Shown here piece after piece: positions 1 to 9,454 of a stretch of 64,000 nucleotides of DNA. Below the pieces are notes generated by a model, which ran no database searches, was not told the origin of the DNA, and saw only the letters and a program-made list of their open reading frames with translations. The stretch spans positions 1 to 64,000 of the forward strand of contig CAVRYY010000003.1 in assembly GCA_963725655.1 (NCBI GenBank), in the 5' to 3' direction. How positions within the stretch are numbered: position 1 is the first letter of the stretch; the number at the start of each line of letters is the position of its first letter. Made by a program: the position numbers and the translations under genes. This stretch comes from CAVRXT01 sp963725655. GTDB lineage: Bacteria > Acidobacteriota > Terriglobia > Acidiferrales > UBA7541.

Positions 1-657
1 GCCCGCCGATTCGCCACTTACAAGCGCGCCAACCTGGTGCTCGCCGATCTCGAGGGCCTGGTGAGCATGGTCAACGATCCCAAACGTCCAGTGCAGTTTG
101 TGTTCGCGGGTAAAGCGCATCCGCTGGACGAGCCGGGCAAGCGGCTGTTGCAGCAAATTGCCGAGCTGGTTCACGATTCGCGATTTGCCGACAAAGTGGT
201 GTTCGTCGAAGACTACGACATCAATGTGGGCCGGCATTTTGCGGATGAGCGTGAGCTGTATCGCCCCGCGGCGGCCGTATGAAGCGTCGGGCACCAGCGG
301 GCAAAAAGTGGTGCTCAACGGCGGCTTAAATCTCTCGATTCTGGACGGCTGGTGGGCCGAAGCGTTCGACGGCCTGAATGGTTTTGCGATGAGATGGGCA
401 AGACCCATACCGATGTGAATATCCACGACAGGCGCGATGGTGAGGATTTGCATCGCGTGCTGCGCGACGAAGTCATCCCTCTCTACTACCAGCGAGACGT
501 CGACGGCCTGCCGCGCGAATGGATCAAGCGGATGAAACGCACCATCCGAACGCTGGGCTGGCGTTTCAACGCCGATCGCATGGTGATGGACTACACCATG
601 AAATGTTACGTCCCCGCCGCCAGCGGGACGTCCGCCGACATGCGCTCCCGGTCGTAG
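1..657 (+). pseudogene. glgP: alpha-glucan phosphorylase, C-terminal part, frameshifted and cut by window edge
   Basis: The three reading frames in succession spell the C-terminal third of a glycogen/starch phosphorylase, which releases glucose-1-phosphate from alpha-glucans. Frame 1 (1 to about 240) encodes FAGKAHPLDEPGK and VFVEDYDINVGRHF. The next frame (about 270-380) encodes RRPYEASGTSGQKVVLNGG, the pyridoxal-phosphate region. The third (about 385-657) encodes a tail ending RFNADRMVMDY. At least two frame changes are needed, near 240-270 and near 380, and the stretch between GRHF and PRRPYEAS is garbled. The gene starts before the window. Because the next three genes are also frameshifted, base-calling or assembly error at a contig end is as likely as real decay. 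Confidence 0.8.
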
Positions 658-726
658 CCGTTTGCGCCGGGCGCCAAGATCCACGTGAGCCCCGAACCTC
701 GAAATCAGTCCCACTGAGCAGGCGCG

Positions 727-1459
727 TTATGCGGAGTTCGCCTGCCGCTTAAACTCAGCTACATTTTGCCGCAGTTCCCCAACATCGCGCGCTTCCTGAA
801 AGAGGCGAATGGCGGCAATCCCCGCAGCGCGGGCGCACGCACTGCCGCGCAGTGCTCCAGTCAATGCCGCCTATGGCAATCACCGGAATGGGTACCTGGC
901 GGCAAACCTCGGCCAACCGTTCCAGGCCCCACGGAGGTCCGAATGGCGCTTTAGAAGGAGTCGCGAATACCGGACCAAAGAAAAGATAGTCCGCCTCCGC
1001 GTATGCGGCCGCCAGCGCGGCATCCAGCGAGTGGCAGGACGCACCGATCAGAAAATTGGCTGGGCCATAGCCGGTATCGCACGATTTGTAGACTTCCCCA
1101 ATCGGCAACGAAGCCCCACCCAGATGCACGCCGCCGGGACTCGACGCGAGAGCCACGTCCAGCCGGTCGTTGATCACAATTCGAACCGAGCCGCCGGATG
1201 CGGCTGCCACCGCCTCACGCGCCGTCGAAAGCAGATCCGCTCCATTAAGGTCCTTCTCGCGGATTTGCACGGAGTCGACACCGGAGGCAATTGCGTTGTG
1301 AATCGATCGCGCTAGCTCATCCAACAGAAGGCGAGAATCCTGAGGTCCGCCACGCCGGGCTATCGAGTTTCGATCGGTGACGTAACATACGGCCGGAATA
1401 TCAGTTGCGCGATGCAAGGGAGGCGCCTTGGCGGAAAGCTTCAATCGCCAGAACAGCAT
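727..1459 (-). pseudogene. thiE: thiamine-phosphate synthase, frameshift near 850
   Basis: ThiE joins hydroxymethylpyrimidine pyrophosphate and thiazole phosphate to make thiamine phosphate in the cytosol. The protein shows VCYVTDR near the N-terminus, then SVQIREKDL, IVINDRLDVA and GVHLG, then FFGPVFATPSK and PVIAIGGI, the phosphate-binding glycine strand. After GGIDWSTARQCVR the frame goes wrong. Removing one C at about 848-853 restores RAAGIAAIRLFQEARDV and a stop at 727. As read, the frame instead runs to a stop at 755. The start is uncertain: the first residues before PAVCYVTDR are not conserved-looking and overlap the small upstream ORF. A single-base sequencing error is the simplest explanation. 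Confidence 0.72.
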
Positions 1460-1642
1460 CCACCAAACCCAAGCCGGATATAGCTCCGCGCAGATAGGGA
1501 TTCAAGAGAATGGGGATCAGGCTGGGATAGTTGTTGAGGAAGAGTTCAGTTCCCAAAAATGGGACCATGGCAGCAGGATGAGCGATAGCCCAAGGTCCAG
1601 CCATATGAGCAGGAGAATCACACGCAAAAGTCGAATGATCAA
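1401..1642 (-). pseudogene. small hydrophobic protein, probably frameshifted
   Basis: Read from TTG at 1642, the frame gives a hydrophobic helix (RLLRVILLLIWLDLGLSLIL) ending in PWSHFW. A second frame from about 1548 continues with NNYPSLIPILLNPYLRGAISGLGLVDAVLAIE to the stop at 1401. Joined by a one-base correction near 1548, they make a small membrane protein of about 80 residues with two hydrophobic segments. I do not recognise the family. It overlaps the start of thiE by about 60 bases and lies between thiE and the TPR gene on the same strand. The frame change matches those in the neighbouring genes. Confidence 0.35.
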
Positions 1643-1646
1643 TTAT

Positions 1647-4246
1647 TCAGCGCTTTTGGAGGGTGGCAATTCGGGCCGCCACGTCTCGGTAGTCGATGTT
1701 CATCGCATAGACTTGCCGAAAGCTGTCCAGAGCGGCTGCGGAGTCTCCGGCGAGTTCTTGAGCGACGCCTAGATCATACCGGAGGGCCAGAATAGTTTCA
1801 TGGTCAATTCCTGGGGTGAGCAGAGCGCGGTTGTACCACATCGAGGCCACTTTGGGTTCGTTCTTGTCCATGAAGGTGAGGCCGAGCAGCGTGGCGCATT
1901 GCATGGCGTAGCGGAAGGGCTTGCCCGCCTGGATGGCCTTGGCAACGCGCTGGAATCTCCGATGGCCTCGTCCAGCAGGCCCATTTCGCGGTAGGCGATG
2001 CCCAGATTGTAGTGAGTTTCCAGGTCTTCGTCTTCGTCCGCCATTTCGCCAAGTTCGGAGCGGAATTCCTGGAAGACTTCTTCGAGCTCGTTCAGATGGC
2101 CGTCGAGAACACCCACGCCTGAATCAGCAGGGGGATTTCCTCCGCCCTGGGAGGACGTGCGCACGCTCGTGCGGGACTGTGCTGCGGCAGGTCTTTGCGC
2201 CGACGCGAAGTCGCGTGCCTCGACGCCCGAAACCAGCGATTCCAATCCCTTCACATCGGCGGCCAGATCGGCCATCAAATCGTCGGTGGTCATGGTGTCG
2301 GAGGATGTAGCGGCCGCTTGTGCAACCGCTTCCGCTTCCACCGGCAGGACTTCAATCTCAAATTGGCCGGCCGACATATCGCTGGAAGTGTCCTGCAATT
2401 CAGCGATGTGCGGCCCAGAAACCGCCTCCACAGAATGCTGCTGTGCGGCGGGGCCGGGCTCCTCCGGCTCCGTGGCCGCGGAGAGCGCTTCCCAATCGTC
2501 GGAAAGATCGAGTTCCGCCTCAGCGGAAAGAATCGGTGTGGGTACGGTAGTCGATTCGGGACTCGGTACAAAATTTTCGGGTGACTCGGTGGATGGGGCG
2601 TCTTGCAATTCGCTATCGGAGGCGATCACGAATTCGTTGGTCACCGTCGAAGCCGGCATTTCCGGCCCGGCGGTGGACTGCAAGGATGCTTCGACGTCTT
2701 TCGAGTCAGCGGCCGCCGCGTATTTCTTGCGTAGCTCAGTGTAGCGCTCGGCTGCCAGCGTGTCCCCGCGCTCGAGGTAAATTTGTTCCAGCTGACCCGA
2801 AATCTCGGCGCTGCGCCGGTCGTTTCCGGAGCCCACGCACACATCGAGCAGCCTCTCGAGCGTGGGGACGTGCCCCGGCGCGCGATTCAAGACATTTTCC
2901 AGCAAGTGGGCGGCTTTCTGGGTGAGTCCGTAGCTGGCGAAAAGATCCACGTCGGTCAGCGCTTGGGCGATGTAGCGCTGCGTGTCTTCGCTCAATTCCG
3001 TGTGTGCCGTAGCGGCCACGCCATGGGGCAGGCCGGCGGCGCCTTCGCCGGGCGAAGTCGAGCCGGCGGGCGAAAGATTGTGGTCGTGGCGATATTGATA
3101 GAGCTTGGTCAGCAGTTTTTCATCGTGCGGATTCCTCTCCACCATTTCGGAGAGAACCTGGTGCGCAAGCTCGATCTGTCCGTTGGCGGTAGCTGCATCG
3201 GCCAACCGGCTGAGCGTATCGGGCAGGCGGAACGAATCGCTGGTGTGGCGATAGAAATCCGCGAGTGCCTGCAGCGGTTCCACCTGGTCGGGCAGGCGGT
3301 CCACCACGCTTCCCAGCAGATCGCCGTACTTATCCTGTTCGCCCGCGTCGATCATGGCGTCGCGAATTTCCACCAGGATCGGAAACGCTTCTGGAGCGCG
3401 GCCCGCCTCGGTGAGCGAGCTCGCTACATGACTGAGAAACGCAAATTTTGTGGGGTCCTGCGAAAAAACCGACCGGCCCAGCTCGATGGCCGCATCGTTC
3501 TTCGCCGCCTTCAGCATGTACAGGATCAGCAGCGTGGTGGTCTCGCCGCCGTCCCGCGCGCCCGGAATGTGCAGCAGCAGCTCCACCGCTTGCTCGAAAT
3601 CGCCGGCCCGGGCTACCAACTGCGCTTTTAACATGATCGCAGCGGGATCTTCCGGTTGCGCCGCGAGCGCATGATCCACAACGTCCGAGGCTTCTGTGAA
3701 ATTACCGCGGTCCCACAAGCGCCGTGCATGCGCCAGATACGTGTGCGCTGCTTCCTTTTTCTGTCCGATCGCGGAATACAGCTCCGCGAGTTTCATCTGC
3801 ACTCGAGGGTTTTCTGGTTCCACTTCCACCAGGCGCTTGATCACTTCGATTGCTTTTTGCGGACGGGTCGCTTTGACGTGTACTTCCGCGATCTGCAGGA
3901 TGATCGGCCGCGCTTCGCTCAGAATCCCCTGTTGAATATAGAGTTCAGACAACCGCTCCAGCGGCTCGATTTCATTCGGAGCCAGCTTGGCGATTTTCTT
4001 GTAAATCGCAATGGCCTTGCTGTTGAAACCGTCGGTGAGGTACACCTGCGCCAGTCGATCGAAATATTCAACCGCCTGGGTCATGTCGCCCTGGCGGGTG
4101 AACAGATCGCCCATGGTCATTAGCGTGACTTGGTCGCTGGGGTCGTAACGCAGAATCTGCTGGTATTCCCGTGTGGCTTCCGAGAACTTTCCCTGAGTGA
4201 CGAATTTCTGCGCCGTTTCGACAGTTTTCTGCTTATTGAACGCCAT
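1647..4246 (-). CDS. large tetratricopeptide-repeat protein (one frameshift near 1966)
   Basis: Starts at ATG 4246 (MAFNKQKTVETAQKFV). The N-terminal half is a run of TPR helices (for example YQQILRYDPSDQVTLMTMGDLF and LERLSELYIQQGILSEA), expected to be a protein-protein scaffold. A middle section (about residues 530-720) is acidic and low in complexity, and a C-terminal TPR block follows. No signal peptide is seen, so a cytosolic place is likely. The uninterrupted frame ends at 1769 in a nonsense tail after LLDEAIGD. Adding one base near 1966 restores FQRVAKAIQAGKPFRYAM and the true C-terminus at 1647 (about 865 residues). Partners are unknown; TPR proteins like this are common in Acidobacteriota. 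Confidence 0.75.
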
Positions 4247-4429
4247 CAGAGGTTTCTCTGTCCCGCCGAAAGGTCCTCAAGACTAGCCCAGACCGTCCCG
4301 CATTCACTCGTGTGGATACTGTTTCACGTTAGCACCCATAAAATGACCGGTCAAAGCAAGTGAGGCGGGCTGGTGTGAAAAGCGATAACAGCGACTTAGA
4401 ACGCGCGGACAAATCTCTCTGAAGTTCTT

Positions 4430-5155
4430 TCAATCAATGGAGATATCGACGATCGCTTCCAATAGGCCCGCGGTCCCGGTTCCCGCAATCGCCTCGCCTG
4501 GCACCTCCGCCAACGGCAGCGGCGTCTGCATCGCGCGGCTGGCCCAGCATTTCGCCTCGCGGACTGGCGCGAAAGAGAACCGATGGCATTCGGTGGGTCC
4601 CCATTGCCGTAGCGCTTCCAGGTGGTCAGGCGTGCCGTAGCCCTTATTTTGCGCCAAGCCGTACTGGGGGTACAGCTCGTCCCATTGCAGCATCAGCCGG
4701 TCACGCTCGACCTTGGCCAGAATCGACGCTGCGGCGATCGAAACCGAGCGAGCATCGCCATGAATCAACGACTTCTGTTCGATCGGCACCTTCAGGCGCA
4801 CCGCATCGAGCAGAAGGTAGTCGGGGGACATGGAAAGAGCATTTATCGCTGCGGTCATCGCCTGCAGACTGGCCTGGTAAATATTCCAGGCGTCGATGCG
4901 CCGGTTGTCCACTTCGGCGATTGCCCACGCCAGCGCGTGGCTGCGAATACGCGGGGCAAGGTCCTCTCGCCGGTCGGCGGTAAGTTTTTTGGAATCGTCC
5001 AGGCCAACGATGCGGCGGCGGGGATTCAGGATAACCGCAGCGGCTACCACAGGACCGAAGAGGGAACCGCGGCCGACTTCATCGAGTCCGGCGATGCGCT
5101 GCCAGCCGAGTTGGCGGGCCTGCCGTTCGTAGCGCGAAGAACAGAGTCGTCCCAT
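4430..5155 (-). CDS. rnhB: ribonuclease HII
   Basis: RNase HII cuts RNA in RNA-DNA hybrids and starts removal of single ribonucleotides from DNA. The 241-residue protein has the DE pair in AGLDEVGRG (D25, E26), the third acid in LLLDAV (D117) and the fourth in HGDARS (D134), so the DEDD metal site is complete. GPVVAAAV and SKKL are also typical, as is the GYGTPDH segment. It is the last gene of the leftward rpsP-khpA-rimM-trmD-rplS cluster, separated from rplS by about 170 bases, so it may be cotranscribed or have its own promoter. The last 30 residues are poorly conserved. Confidence 0.95.
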   Translation of the reverse strand: MGRLCSSRYERQARQLGWQRIAGLDEVGRGSLFGPVVAAAVILNPRRRIVGLDDSKKLTADRREDLAPRIRSHALAWAIAEVDNRRIDAWNIYQASLQAMTAAINALSMSPDYLLLDAVRLKVPIEQKSLIHGDARSVSIAAASILAKVERDRLMLQWDELYPQYGLAQNKGYGTPDHLEALRQWGPTECHRFSFAPVREAKCWASRAMQTPLPLAEVPGEAIAGTGTAGLLEAIVDISID

Positions 5156-5324
5156 GAAGCGCGGAGAATTACCCCTCGGCGCGAAATTGTAGCATGAAGT
5201 GAAATCAAAGAAGGCGGGAACGACGTGCGAATCGCGAACGGTATCGCGACTCGCACAAAAGATCCGGAAAAATACGGAGATTCAGGTAGAACAAAGCGTT
5301 GGAAATCTCGGACCCAGGTTCAGG

Positions 5325-5723
5325 CTAAGCCTTTTCCGCCGCGACCGCTTCGGCCACGGGTTCCACTCGCTCAACTCGCTTGATGCGCGCTGCTTTGCCC
5401 TTCAGTCCGCGGAGGTAATTGAGCTTGGCGCGGCGCACACGGCCTGCGCGCACCACCTCGATCGAGCTGATCATGGGCGAGTGCAGCGGGAAAATTCGCT
5501 CTACGCCGATTCCAAAACTCACCCGGCGCACCGTAAAACTCGCGCCGGCTAGCGTTCCGTGGCGGCTCATCACCACGCCCTCGAACGGCTGAATACGCTC
5601 TTTGTCCGCGCCTTCTTTCAGGCGCACGTTCACGCGGATCGTGTCTCCCGGGTTGAACGGGGTAAGATCCTTCTTCAAGGCAGCTTTCTCAAGCCTTACG
5701 ATTGTCGGATTCATTTCTAACAT
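5325..5723 (-). CDS. rplS: 50S ribosomal protein L19
   Basis: L19 sits at the interface of the 30S and 50S subunits. The protein has FNPGDTIRVNV, QPFEGVVMSRHG and the GIGVERIFPLHSP core, and ends in a basic AKLNYLRGLKGKAARIK segment. At 132 residues it is slightly longer than usual because of an alanine/glutamate tail. ATG 5723 is used here; ATG 5714 (MNPTIV) is the alternative start, and neither has a strong ribosome-binding site. It follows trmD as in most bacteria. Confidence 0.97.
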   Translation of the reverse strand: MLEMNPTIVRLEKAALKKDLTPFNPGDTIRVNVRLKEGADKERIQPFEGVVMSRHGTLAGASFTVRRVSFGIGVERIFPLHSPMISSIEVVRAGRVRRAKLNYLRGLKGKAARIKRVERVEPVAEAVAAEKA

Positions 5724-5841
5724 TCCCGGCGGACCCGCTCTGGTGGGGCCTGCATGCTATGGACAAACGAAGATTATACCGATAATTGCCCGGATTCGCC
5801 ATGAAAACTCCCGCTGCCTTAGCCCGGGCCGTTTGCCGCCA

Positions 5842-6645
5842 CTACGAAGAGCCTAGAGGGGTTGCAGCCGCCGTAAGCAGGTCGGGCCGATTGCGGATGG
5901 TTTTGGCCAGTGCCTGACCGCGCCTCCACTGCCGGATCGACTCGTGATTGCCGTTCATTAGCACTTCCGGCACCTCCCAGCCCCGGAAAGACGCAGGTCG
6001 CGTGTAGTGGGGGAAATCGAGAATCGCACCGGGAGCAAGCGGAGCGTCAGGTCCGGCGGGATTTCCGCCAGTTCTCAACGGCGCCGCAGCCAGCGGAAGC
6101 AAATCGTCCGAATCCGTTTGCTCGCTGAACGACTCATTCTGCTTCGAATTTTCGTTGCCCAACGCGCCTGGGAGCAGCCGCGTAACGGCGTCCAGAACCA
6201 TCGCGGCGGGGAGCTCGCCACCCGAAAGAACGAAGTCGCCTATGGAAATCTCATCGGTAGCCAGATGCTCGGCTACCCGTTCGTCGACGCCTTCGTAGCG
6301 TCCGCAGATGAGGATCACGCGCTGCTGTGATGCAAAGCGGCGCGCGGTTTGGTGCCGGAATGCCTTTCCGGAAGCGGAAAGCAGCACAATCGATGTGTCC
6401 GGAGGGGCCTGTTGCGCGCCGCAAATGGTTTCGACGGCCTCGAATAATGGCTCGGGCTTCAGCACCATTCCTTCGCCGCCGCCAAAAGGGCGATCATCGA
6501 CGGTGCGGTGGCGGTCGTGTGCGTAGTCGCGAAGATCGTGAATCGCAACGTCAATCAGTTGCGCCACCCGTGCACGGCGAACGATGCCGAAGTCGAGTGG
6601 ACCGGTGAAAAACTCGGGGAAAATTGTGATGATGTCGAAACGCAT
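5842..6645 (-). CDS. trmD: tRNA (guanine-N1-)-methyltransferase, with a linker insertion
   Basis: TrmD methylates G37 of tRNAs with G at position 36, using S-adenosylmethionine bound in a knotted SPOUT fold, and so prevents frameshifting. The start is ATG 6645 (MRFDIITIFPEFF), the usual N-terminus. Seen in order: GGGEGMVLKPEP, LICGRYEGVDERV, then IGDFVLSGGELPA. After the usual LPGALGNE there are roughly 35-40 extra residues (a Ser/Asp/Glu part, then a Pro/Gly/Ala part) before FPHYTRP, where TrmD normally has a short loop of about 10. The C-terminal domain (VPEVLMNGNHESIRQWR) is intact, so the enzyme should be functional. It sits between rimM and rplS. Confidence 0.95.
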   Translation of the reverse strand: MRFDIITIFPEFFTGPLDFGIVRRARVAQLIDVAIHDLRDYAHDRHRTVDDRPFGGGEGMVLKPEPLFEAVETICGAQQAPPDTSIVLLSASGKAFRHQTARRFASQQRVILICGRYEGVDERVAEHLATDEISIGDFVLSGGELPAAMVLDAVTRLLPGALGNENSKQNESFSEQTDSDDLLPLAAAPLRTGGNPAGPDAPLAPGAILDFPHYTRPASFRGWEVPEVLMNGNHESIRQWRRGQALAKTIRNRPDLLTAAATPLGSS

Positions 6646-6703
6646 CAGGATGTTCCGGATTGTAGCGCAAGGACGCCCGATGGGGCGCCCAATCGGTTGA
6701 GGA

Positions 6704-7258
6704 TCAAGGGCGGGAGTTAATTTCGCGCAAGCCATCCGGCAGAACCACTTCAATTCGCCGCGCCGCTGGGTCGATGCGCGTGCAAATCTCCGCCGCCAAC
6801 GGAATTAGAAGCTCGCCATCGGGCGTATCGACAATCAAATTGGGTGTGCCGCTAATCATCTCGCCGGCAACCATCACGTCTCGTACCACCCCGATATTCT
6901 GCGCACCTTCGTAAACCACGCAGCCCACCAGATCACCGATATAGTGGCTGCCAGCCGGAAGCGCCACCCGTTCGCCCGCGGGAATCTGAACCTCGCACCC
7001 CACCAGCGTCTTCGCATCATCTATCGAATTCGAACCTTCGAAGTGAAATATGGCTTGGCCGCCGCGGCTGTGGCTGATCCAGCACGAACGAATGACCACC
7101 GAACGGCGGCGGGAGCTGCGATCCAGCAGGTCGGCTTTCTTTAGCTTGGTGAGGCGTTCCGGGAAGTCGGTGAGGATCTCGGCCGCCACCTCGCCCCGGC
7201 GTCCTTGCGGGCGCAGAACCAGAGCCAAAGTAACGTAGGCGAGATCGCGAGCAGGCAC
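6704..7258 (-). CDS. rimM: 16S rRNA processing protein RimM
   Basis: RimM helps assemble the head of the 30S subunit and binds S19. The 184-residue protein has the N-terminal RimM barrel (VLRPQGRRGEVAAEILTDFPERL, with the G-RGE signature) and a C-terminal PRC-barrel (YIGDLVGCVVYE...IGVVRDV...LIVDTPDGELLIPL). The start is GTG 7258, which shares one base with the khpA stop (TAGTG), so the two are translationally coupled. The stop lies about 60 bases before the trmD start. The order rpsP-khpA-rimM-trmD-rplS is the common bacterial one. Confidence 0.93.
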   Translation of the reverse strand: MPARDLAYVTLALVLRPQGRRGEVAAEILTDFPERLTKLKKADLLDRSSRRRSVVIRSCWISHSRGGQAIFHFEGSNSIDDAKTLVGCEVQIPAGERVALPAGSHYIGDLVGCVVYEGAQNIGVVRDVMVAGEMISGTPNLIVDTPDGELLIPLAAEICTRIDPAARRIEVVLPDGLREINSRP

Positions 7259-7488
7259 TACTCGAGGATTTCCAGTGTGAATCGCTTTTTCAATTTCATG
7301 CCGGCGGCGCCGAGTATCGTTCGAATCGATTTCGCGGTGCGCCCCTGGCGTCCAATCACTTTACCCAGATCTTCCGGATGTACGCGAAGCTCCAGAACCG
7401 TAACTTGTTCGCCCTCTACCGCTCGAACCCCCACTTGTTCCGGGTGATCGACAAGCGCTTTCGCAATATCTTCCACTAAGGTTTTCAC
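7258..7488 (-). CDS. khpA: KH-domain RNA-binding protein KhpA
   Basis: A 76-residue single KH domain with the GxxG RNA-contact loop in GKVIGRQGRTAKSIR. KhpA usually pairs with KhpB/Jag to bind many cellular RNAs. The partner gene is present at the right end of this window (63520 onward). Its stop overlaps the rimM start by one base. It lies 82 bases downstream of rpsP, on the same strand. Confidence 0.92.
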   Translation of the reverse strand: MKTLVEDIAKALVDHPEQVGVRAVEGEQVTVLELRVHPEDLGKVIGRQGRTAKSIRTILGAAGMKLKKRFTLEILE

Positions 7489-7570
7489 GCCTGTCCTCCA
7501 AGCTCGCTAGCTCAGCCTACCCGCAGGAAAATGGACGGGAGCTAATTCGACGCTGTGGAGGTAGGACGTG

Positions 7571-7810
7571 TCAGACGATCTTTTGGTTACGCAAAAAACT
7601 AGCCACTGTATCGGTGGGCTGGGCCCCGTTGGCGAGCCAGAACTTGATGCGCTCGGCGTCCAGCTTGATTCCGGCGGGCTTTGTCAGCGGGTCGTAAGTG
7701 CCAACGATTTCAACAAAACGTCCGTTGCGGGGACGAGTCTTTTCCGTGACCACTACGCGGTAAAATGCACGCTTCTTCTTGCCAATCCTGGACAACCGAA
7801 TCGCTAACAC
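7571..7810 (-). CDS. rpsP: 30S ribosomal protein S16
   Basis: S16 is a small assembly protein of the 30S body. The 79-residue protein starts LAIRLSRIGKKKRAFYRVVV and contains IVGTYDP and ERIKFWLANGAQPTDTV, all family marks. The frame opens at TTG 7816, but GTG 7810 is the better start: an AGGAGG ribosome-binding site lies seven bases before it and would be only one base from the TTG. It heads the leftward operon, so the promoter should lie in 7817-8007, shared with the divergent esterase gene. Confidence 0.95.
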   Translation of the reverse strand: MLAIRLSRIGKKKRAFYRVVVTEKTRPRNGRFVEIVGTYDPLTKPAGIKLDAERIKFWLANGAQPTDTVASFLRNQKIV

Positions 7811-8007
7811 TCGCAATCCTCCTGAGTTAAACCAGCCTGTTATTATAGCGGAGAAACTGCGTTTCGGCTAAGCCCAATTCCACCGCCAGGGGGCCGAATT
7901 TCAGCTCTCTGCTCACTACCTACCGCAAGAAAAAGGAAATCATTAGGTAGAATGGCCGGGCCAGGCGGTACATCCAAACGTACCGTCCCGTAGTACCGGG
8001 GGAAGCC

Positions 8008-9432
8008 TTGCCAAGTCGGCGCTTAGCCGGACGCTTATTGCGCTCGCTGGTGTTGGCGCTACTCGCCTCGGGTCAAGCAGGTACCGTCGCGCGGGGACAG
8101 AGCCCGCAGATCACGAGTACGCTGCCCCCACCCGCACACTTGACCTCCGAGCAGGATCATGAACGGACCTTAAATCTGCTGCACATCACTTCATTGCGGA
8201 GGGGCCCGGACGGCGACCCTAAATCGCCCAACGCCGCCAATTTCGACGAATCTAAGGTCACTCCTTACCCTACCCTCCCCAATCCCTTGGTTCTGAAGCA
8301 GGGAAAAACGGTCAACACCGCCCAAATGTGGTGGAAAAGGCGGCGTCCGGAAATCGTGGAAGATTTCGACCGGGAGGTCTATGGCCGGGTGCCGAAAATC
8401 ACACCCGAAGTAACTTGGCAGGTCACCGGCACAACCAAAGAAATGAGCGGAGACGTGCCGGTCGTGACCAAAAAGCTTGTGGGCCGCGTCGATAATTCAT
8501 CGTATCCACTCATTACAGTAGACATCCAGCTCACCCTGACTACTCCGGCCAATGCCGCGGGCCCTGTACCGGTCATCATGGAATTCGGACTGAGTCCCGA
8601 GGCCATGGCTGCCCTAAGAAAGCGCTTTTCAGACGCCCAATGGGCCGCTTTTGCAGGCAATGGACCATCGTGGCGGCAGCAAGTAGCCGCCAAAGGCTGG
8701 GGTTATGCCACGCTGATCTCCGCTACAATTCAGGCAGACAACGGCGAGGGCCTCACACAAGGAATCATCGGCCTGGTGAACCAGGGGCAAACGCGCCGCC
8801 TGGATGATTGGGGCGTCTTGCGCGCGTGGGCTTGGGGCGCGAGCCGTGCCCTCGATTATTTCGAAACCGATCCGTCCGTGGACCCTAAGCAGGTAGGCAT
8901 TGAAGGGCTTTCGCGGTACGGGAAAGCGGCGCTTGTAACCATGGCGTACGACCCGCGATTCGCGATCGCTTTTGTTGGTTCCTCGGGGGCGGGCGGCGCC
9001 AAAATCCTACGCCGCAATTTCGGCGAGCAGCTGGAGAACATCGCCTCCACTTCCGAATACCATTGGATGGCCGGTAACTTCCTGAAATATGCGGGTCCGC
9101 TTACGGTGAACGATCTGCCGGTGGACGCTCACGAACTGATCGCGTTGTGTGCGCCTCGCCCGGTGTTCGTTAGCAGCGGTTCGCAAAGCGTGGAAGGCGG
9201 CTGGGTGGACGCGAAAGGCATGTTTCTTGGTGCAGTCGGCGCCGGTCCCGTGTACAAATTGCTGGGCAAGCAAGATTTGGGGACCACTGAAATGCCTCCC
9301 ATGGAGACCGCGCTCATCTCCGGCGACATTGCTTTCCGCCAGCACAGCGGCGGGCACACCACTGGTCCAAACTGGCCAACCTTCCTGACGTTTGCCAGCC
9401 GTTACCTCAGCGCTCCACACTCGACACGCTAA
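8008..9432 (+). CDS. secreted glucuronoyl-esterase-like hydrolase (CE15-type)
   Basis: A 474-residue alpha/beta-hydrolase with an N-terminal signal-peptide-like segment (LLRSLVLALLASGQAG). The nucleophile elbow is GLSRYGKAAL with Ser302, matching the G-x-S-R-x-G-K pattern of carbohydrate esterase family 15, whose known members cut ester links between glucuronoxylan and lignin. The C-terminus has HSGGHTTGPNWPTFLTFASRYL, which supplies the likely catalytic histidine. The product is probably periplasmic or exported and acts on plant cell-wall material. It faces away from the rpsP operon and is followed 22 bases later by a second secreted esterase on the same strand. Substrate preference is inferred from family only. 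Confidence 0.78.
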   Translation: MPSRRLAGRLLRSLVLALLASGQAGTVARGQSPQITSTLPPPAHLTSEQDHERTLNLLHITSLRRGPDGDPKSPNAANFDESKVTPYPTLPNPLVLKQGKTVNTAQMWWKRRRPEIVEDFDREVYGRVPKITPEVTWQVTGTTKEMSGDVPVVTKKLVGRVDNSSYPLITVDIQLTLTTPANAAGPVPVIMEFGLSPEAMAALRKRFSDAQWAAFAGNGPSWRQQVAAKGWGYATLISATIQADNGEGLTQGIIGLVNQGQTRRLDDWGVLRAWAWGASRALDYFETDPSVDPKQVGIEGLSRYGKAALVTMAYDPRFAIAFVGSSGAGGAKILRRNFGEQLENIASTSEYHWMAGNFLKYAGPLTVNDLPVDAHELIALCAPRPVFVSSGSQSVEGGWVDAKGMFLGAVGAGPVYKLLGKQDLGTTEMPPMETALISGDIAFRQHSGGHTTGPNWPTFLTFASRYLSAPHSTR

Positions 9433-9454
9433 TAAAAAACGAAAGAGGTTTCTC

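Noticed and set aside
1647..2000. Programmed frameshift in the TPR gene
   Set aside because: No slippery sequence or stimulatory fold was seen, and several neighbours also have indels, so sequence error is more likely.
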